From a bacterium (lineage in GTDB: Bacteria; Pseudomonadota; Alphaproteobacteria; Rickettsiales; RI-342), in assembly GCA_016124905.1 (NCBI GenBank), contig WGMV01000036.1, positions 1-38,633 of the forward strand: DNA of 38,633 nucleotides. The letters run 5' to 3'. The position numbers and the translations under genes were made by a program. Positions 35,453 to 38,633 of the stretch are shown here, piece by piece. A model generated the notes under the pieces. The model saw nothing but the letters and a program-made list of their open reading frames with translations. It did no database searches and was not told where the DNA came from. Within the stretch, counting starts at the first letter, position 1, and each line of letters begins with the position of its first letter.

Positions 35453-35763
35453 AATACGTGATGATGGTGCTCCTGATGCTCATCGCCTTCCCGGCCCATG
35501 CGGATGTGGACCTGCCCGTGCCGGAAGCGTTCCAGCAATGCAGCCAGGATAGCGATTGCGACCGCGCCGATACGGATTGCGGCGATTGCTGCCAATACCA
35601 GCCCATTGCCCGCATTCATCAATCGGCTTACTATCAGCTACGCACCAGGCAATGCGCGAATAATAACGGCCCGGTATGCGAATGCCGCCCCCCGGGCGAA
35701 CCCGTATTTACCTGCGAGAACCATCGCTGTAAATTGAGCTACAAGAATCTTCCCGTTCGTTAG
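35449..35763 (+). CDS. small secreted ten-cysteine protein, copy 1
   Basis: Not a family I can name. It has 104 residues. The signal peptide runs to about residue 18 (FPAHA-D). The mature part has exactly ten cysteines in the pattern C-x5-C-x6-C-x2-C-C-x20-C-x7-C-x-C-x9-C-x4-C, with no other cysteine. It begins with a DSDCDRADTDC motif and ends in NHRCKLSYK. Five disulfides in the periplasm or outside, or metal binding, are both possible. The ATG overlaps the stop of the cysteine desulfurase (ATGA). Paralogues follow at 35772 and 36117. Confidence 0.85.
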   Translation: MKYVMMVLLMLIAFPAHADVDLPVPEAFQQCSQDSDCDRADTDCGDCCQYQPIARIHQSAYYQLRTRQCANNNGPVCECRPPGEPVFTCENHRCKLSYKNLPVR

Positions 35764-35771
35764 GAGGCCAC

Positions 35772-36107
35772 ATGCGCTATTTCGTCATGATTGCACTGGG
35801 CGTATTGATGCTGGCGCTTGGCATCAGCATGGCCGCGCATGACCGCAGCCCGCTTTCCGTGCCGCATGGCATGCAGCAATGCAACCAGGACAGCGATTGC
35901 GACTATGCCGACACCAGCTGCAGCGGCTGCTGCGAATACCGCGCCATCGCCAAGGCATCCGCACAGGATTATGAGCTTCTGCACCGTAAACATTGTGCCG
36001 GTTATCAAGGCGGCGTGTGCGAATGCGTGGCACTCGGCACGCCTGTGTTTACCTGCGTCAATCACCGGTGTAAACTGAGTTATAAGACCTCACCGCCCGT
36101 TCATTAG
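35772..36107 (+). CDS. small secreted ten-cysteine protein, copy 2
   Basis: A paralogue of copy 1 with 111 residues. The hydrophobic N-terminus (residues 4-21) is a signal peptide, with likely cleavage near SMA-AHD. The ten cysteines keep the same spacing as copy 1. Shared motifs are QQC, QDSDCDYADTSC, VCEC and GTPVFTCVNHRCKLSYK. It begins 8 bp after copy 1 behind a Shine-Dalgarno AGGAGG. Divergence outside the cysteines is large, so the framework rather than surface residues is conserved. Confidence 0.85.
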   Translation: MRYFVMIALGVLMLALGISMAAHDRSPLSVPHGMQQCNQDSDCDYADTSCSGCCEYRAIAKASAQDYELLHRKHCAGYQGGVCECVALGTPVFTCVNHRCKLSYKTSPPVH

Positions 36108-36116
36108 GAGCCCGGG

Positions 36117-36476
36117 ATGAAACATCTCATCAGCCTGTTCTTGCTTGCCTGCCTTGTGTCCTTTCCAGCCATGGCGGCGGATAAGCAGGGAAAAGTGACC
36201 TCGGCCCAGCAACGCTGCCACTCACCGCTGGATTGCGACTATGTCGATACCAGCTGCAGCAGCTGTTGCGATGACGAAGCCATCGCCACCAGCGCCAAGG
36301 CGGCTTACCTGGCGGAGAAAGCCAAGCGCTGCAAGGAGCCGCTGAAACCGTCCCAGCCCATGTGCCAATGCGTCAACCGTGGCGCGCCGTTGATGGCCTG
36401 CGTCAATAACCGCTGCGTGCTGACCTATGCGCCCATCAACAAAGGCAAAGGGCCGGATACCCTCAAATTGCGATGA
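36117..36476 (+). CDS. small secreted ten-cysteine protein, copy 3
   Basis: The most divergent paralogue, 119 residues. The signal peptide runs to about residue 20 (FPAMA-A) and contains one extra cysteine that is removed on cleavage. The mature part has ten cysteines, with the x7 spacing widened to x10 ([10 protein letters not shown]). [19 protein letters not shown] and [10 protein letters not shown] keep the common frame. AGGAG lies 8 bp before the ATG. Its TGA overlaps the ATG of the next desulfurase (ATGA), so it is co-translated with Fe-S genes on both sides of the triplet. Confidence 0.85.
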   Translation: MKHLISLFLLACLVSFPAMAADKQGKVTSAQQRCHSPLDCDYVDTSCSSCCDDEAIATSAKAAYLAEKAKRCKEPLKPSQPMCQCVNRGAPLMACVNNRCVLTYAPINKGKGPDTLKLR

Positions 36477-37624
36477 GACCGAACTTTCCCATTTACGCGG
36501 ATTATCAGGCCACCACCCCGCTTGATCCCCGCGTGCTGGAAGCCATGCTGCCCTTTTACGGCAGCCATTTCGGCAACCCGCACGCCACGGCCCATGCCTA
36601 TGGCTGGGCGGCGGAAACCGCCGTGGAGCAGGCCCGCAGCCAAATAGCCGAACGCATCGACGCCGAGGCAAAGGAAATCATCTTCACGTCAGGCGCGACG
36701 GAAGCCAATAATCTGGCCATCAAAGGCATCGCCCAGGCCCACCGGCACAGCGGCAAACACCACCTCATCACCCAGGCCACCGAACATAAATGCGTGCTGG
36801 ATGCCTTTCGTTCGCTGGAGCGCGACGGCTTTCGCCTCACCATCCTGCCGGTGGAGGCAAACGGCCTGGTGAGGCTGGAAACCCTGCAACAGGCCATCCA
36901 GCCGGACACGCTGCTGGTCTCCATCATGGCCGTCAATAACGAGATCGGCACCATTCAGCCGCTGGAAGCCATCGGCAAATTATGCGCGGAACAAGGCGTG
37001 CTCTTTCACAGCGATGCCGCGCAGGCATTCGGCAAGATACCGCTCAATATCAAAAAGCTTGGTCTGGCGGCCATGAGCATTTCCGGCCATAAGGCCTACG
37101 GCCCTCAGGGCATCGGCGCGCTGTACCTGCGCCGCCGCCCGCGCGTGGCCATTGAGCCGCTGCTTCACGGCGGCGGGCAGGAACGCGGCGTGCGCTCCGG
37201 CACCGTGCCGCTGGCGCTTGCCGTCGGCCTGGGGGAAGCCGCCCGCATCGCGGGGCAGGAGATGGACGCGGAAAGAACGCGGCTTCAGGGCTTCTTCAAC
37301 CATTTGCTTGCACGGCTGCAAAGCGGCAACGGCGCCATCACCCTCAATGGTGATCGCACGCATCGCTGGCCCGGCAATCTCAACATCAACATCGCCGGTG
37401 TGGATGGGGATAAGCTGATCGCCGCCATCCGTAACGTGGCGGTCAGCAGCGGCTCGGCCTGTGCGAGCGGCTCGCTGGAACCATCCTACGTATTGCAGGC
37501 CATCGGTGTGCAGCCTGAACTGGCGCGCGCCTCCATCCGCATCGGCATTGGCCGCTTTACCACGGCGGAAGAGGTTGATAACATCGCCGACTCTGTGTTA
37601 GAAGCCGTCGAAATCGCCTCTTAG
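36473..37624 (+). CDS. iscS: cysteine desulfurase, IscS-like
   Basis: A 383-residue desulfurase. [15 protein letters not shown] starts it, then [10 protein letters not shown], the PLP-stacking H105 (ATEHKCV), the Schiff-base K207 ([12 protein letters not shown]) and catalytic C330 in the flexible loop [14 protein letters not shown]. These match E. coli IscS positions 104, 206 and 328. The IscU-contacting C-terminal extension of E. coli IscS (last 20 or so residues) is absent. ATGA overlap with Cys-rich copy 3; the ferredoxin gene follows after 11 bp. No iscU, iscA or hscAB lies nearby. Confidence 0.94.
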   Translation: MRPNFPIYADYQATTPLDPRVLEAMLPFYGSHFGNPHATAHAYGWAAETAVEQARSQIAERIDAEAKEIIFTSGATEANNLAIKGIAQAHRHSGKHHLITQATEHKCVLDAFRSLERDGFRLTILPVEANGLVRLETLQQAIQPDTLLVSIMAVNNEIGTIQPLEAIGKLCAEQGVLFHSDAAQAFGKIPLNIKKLGLAAMSISGHKAYGPQGIGALYLRRRPRVAIEPLLHGGGQERGVRSGTVPLALAVGLGEAARIAGQEMDAERTRLQGFFNHLLARLQSGNGAITLNGDRTHRWPGNLNINIAGVDGDKLIAAIRNVAVSSGSACASGSLEPSYVLQAIGVQPELARASIRIGIGRFTTAEEVDNIADSVLEAVEIAS

Positions 37625-37635
37625 AGAGAAAACCA

Positions 37636-37965
37636 ATGCCCCAGATGACCTTCGTCAGCTATGACGGAAGCGACAAGAAAACCGTGGATGCCCCGCTGGG
37701 CCTTTCCGTGCTCGAAGTGGCGCACAAGCACGGCATTGATCTGGAAGGCGCCTGCGAAGGCTCGCTCGCCTGCTCCACCTGCCACGTGATTGTCGATCCA
37801 GCCTGGTACGGCAAGCTTGCCACCGCCGAGGATGCCGAGGAAGACATGCTGGACCTCGCCTTCGGGCTGGAATCCACTTCCCGCCTGGGCTGCCAGATCA
37901 TCATGAGTGAGGAACTGGACGGCCTGACCGTGCGCCTGCCCGGCGGCACACGCAATAACATGTAA
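37636..37965 (+). CDS. fdx: 2Fe-2S ferredoxin, adrenodoxin type
   Basis: An electron carrier that supplies Fe-S cluster assembly (Isc-type Fdx). The 109-residue protein has four cluster cysteines C40-x5-C46-x2-C49-x36-C86 ([13 protein letters not shown] ... RLGCQI) and the GIDLEGAC approach typical of the vertebrate-type group. It ends [11 protein letters not shown]. Directly follows iscS, consistent with a role in reducing sulfur during cluster assembly. An AGAGAG Shine-Dalgarno-like stretch precedes the ATG. Confidence 0.96.
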   Translation: MPQMTFVSYDGSDKKTVDAPLGLSVLEVAHKHGIDLEGACEGSLACSTCHVIVDPAWYGKLATAEDAEEDMLDLAFGLESTSRLGCQIIMSEELDGLTVRLPGGTRNNM

Positions 37966-37980
37966 AACCTTATGGGTTTT
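37964..37980 (+). terminator. short hairpin after fdx
   Basis: AAAACC (37964-37969) pairs with GGTTTT (37975-37980) around TTATG, beginning inside the fdx stop codon. A T-rich stretch follows. It may partly end the operon before the acylphosphatase gene. Confidence 0.4.
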
Positions 37981-38051
37981 AGATTTTCCTCCGTCTAGCC
38001 TCCCACATTCTTTGTTATTCCGTAAAAACGGAAATGCAGCACGGTTGGAAC

Positions 38052-38342
38052 ATGTCGGAACCTAAGCCCAAAACCCTCCACCTCATCATCACCGGCCGCG
38101 TCCAGGGCGTCGGCTACCGCGCATGGATGGCCGCTACCGCCCGCCAGCTCGGCATCACCGGCTGGGTGCGCAACCGGCGCGAAGGCACGGTGGAAGCCGT
38201 GATCAGCGGCGAGGAAAAACAACTGGATGACCTGCTGGCCGCCTGCCAGGACGGCCCGCCTGCAGCACGGGTGGAGCATATCGACGTCGCCACCAGCACC
38301 GCACCTGCGCCCGACGCTTTCATGACCCTGCCGACGGAATAA
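38052..38342 (+). CDS. acyP: acylphosphatase
   Basis: Hydrolyses acyl phosphates. The 96-residue protein has the classic size and motifs: GRVQGVGYRAW with catalytic R23, GWVRNRREGTVEAV with N41, then a strand ending near VEHIDV. ATG 38052 gives the usual N-terminus; an in-frame ATG at 38034 would add six residues. It lies 86 bp after fdx and directly before the 78-bp repeat array. Confidence 0.93.
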   Translation: MSEPKPKTLHLIITGRVQGVGYRAWMAATARQLGITGWVRNRREGTVEAVISGEEKQLDDLLAACQDGPPAARVEHIDVATSTAPAPDAFMTLPTE

Positions 38343-38345
38343 CCA

Positions 38346-38633
38346 AACCGGAGCAAAGCGACTGGACGCAACCGCGTCCCGCGCCTTATTGGCGCGTAAT
38401 AACGAACAGCGCGAGCCAGCAAGAACCGGAGCAAAGCGACTGGACGCGACCGCGTCCCGCGCCTTATTAGCGCGTAATAGCGAGCAGCGCGAGCCAGCAA
38501 GAACCGGAGCAAAGCGACTGGACGCGACCGCGTCCCGCGCCTTATTGGCGCGTAATAGCGAGCGGCGCGAGCCAGCAAGAACCGGAGCAAAGCGACTGGA
38601 CGCGACCGCGTCCCGCGCCTTATTGGCGCGTAA
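38346..38633. repeat. 78-bp tandem repeat array (3.7 copies, continues past the window)
   Basis: Units start at 38346, 38424, 38502 and 38580, and the last is cut by the window end. Each unit begins ACCGGAGCAAAGCGACTGG and contains two palindromes: GGACGCG-AC-CGCGTCC and CGCGCC-TTATT-GGCGCG. Copies differ at only a few sites: copy 1 has three or four, copies 2 and 3 one or two. In copy 2 one stem base is changed and the stem is shortened but kept. The unit is 26 codons long, so the frame stays open across it, but no start or protein family is evident. There are no unique spacers, so it is not a CRISPR array. Confidence 0.9.

Noticed and set aside
38114..38590. Minus-strand open frame crossing the 78-bp repeats (26-residue repeats, RFLLARA...)
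   Set aside because: The unit length is a multiple of three, so the frame stays open by chance; it starts inside the array, overlaps acylphosphatase, and has arginine-rich shadow composition.
38346..38633. 78-bp repeats as a CRISPR array
   Set aside because: Units are contiguous with no unique spacers, and no cas genes are present.

Overview
The window reads as chromosome of a free-living or host-associated Alphaproteobacterium, at moderate confidence. The pointers are overall gene content, the trpF/trpB/trpA grouping, a long IleS of the eukaryote-like type also found in Rickettsiales, adrenodoxin-type ferredoxin beside cysteine desulfurases, and many GC-rich, tightly overlapping (ATGA/GTGA) genes. 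Two chemoreceptors suggest motility. No phage, IS transposase or CRISPR array is visible.

Layout. (1) 1-4893, minus strand: ileS, a small DUF559 nuclease gene bracketed by near-identical inverted repeats, gpsA, and the start of a secreted protein; these sit head to tail as one operon. (2) 5015-9886, plus strand: metC, trpF, an arginase gene, trpB and trpA. TrpA carries an extra in-frame segment built of two palindromes. A tRNA-Leu(CAA) follows. (3) 10133-17048, plus strand: a tight operon of a 'thermostable hemolysin' family protein, an AMP-forming acyl ligase, a haem-oxygenase-like non-haem iron oxidase, an SDR, a TPR protein and a two-component system, then an outer-membrane barrel. The first four genes look like a small-molecule (probably fatty-acid derived) pathway with its own regulator. 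(4) 17170-24381: a stand-alone PhnA domain, two unrecognised genes, two methyl-accepting chemotaxis proteins (one with four tandem PAS domains) and an ArsR-type regulator. (5) 24511-29195: RND efflux adaptor and pump. (6) 29265-33462: prs, tyrS, anmK and an alpha/beta hydrolase; a perfect 27-bp inverted repeat lies between the convergent prs and tyrS. (7) 33602-38342, plus strand: cysE (apparently frameshifted near its 3' end), a cysteine desulfurase, three tandem paralogous secreted proteins with ten conserved cysteines each, an IscS-like desulfurase, a 2Fe-2S ferredoxin and an acylphosphatase. (8) 38346-end: a tandem array of a 78-bp palindrome-rich repeat.

The two most interesting systems are the triplet of ten-cysteine secreted proteins translationally coupled between two cysteine desulfurases, and the hemolysin-family/acyl-ligase/iron-oxidase/SDR/two-component operon. 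Further points of interest are the DUF559 cassette bounded by hairpin repeats, the palindromic insert in TrpA and the 78-bp array. All family assignments come from reading motifs; no database search was run.
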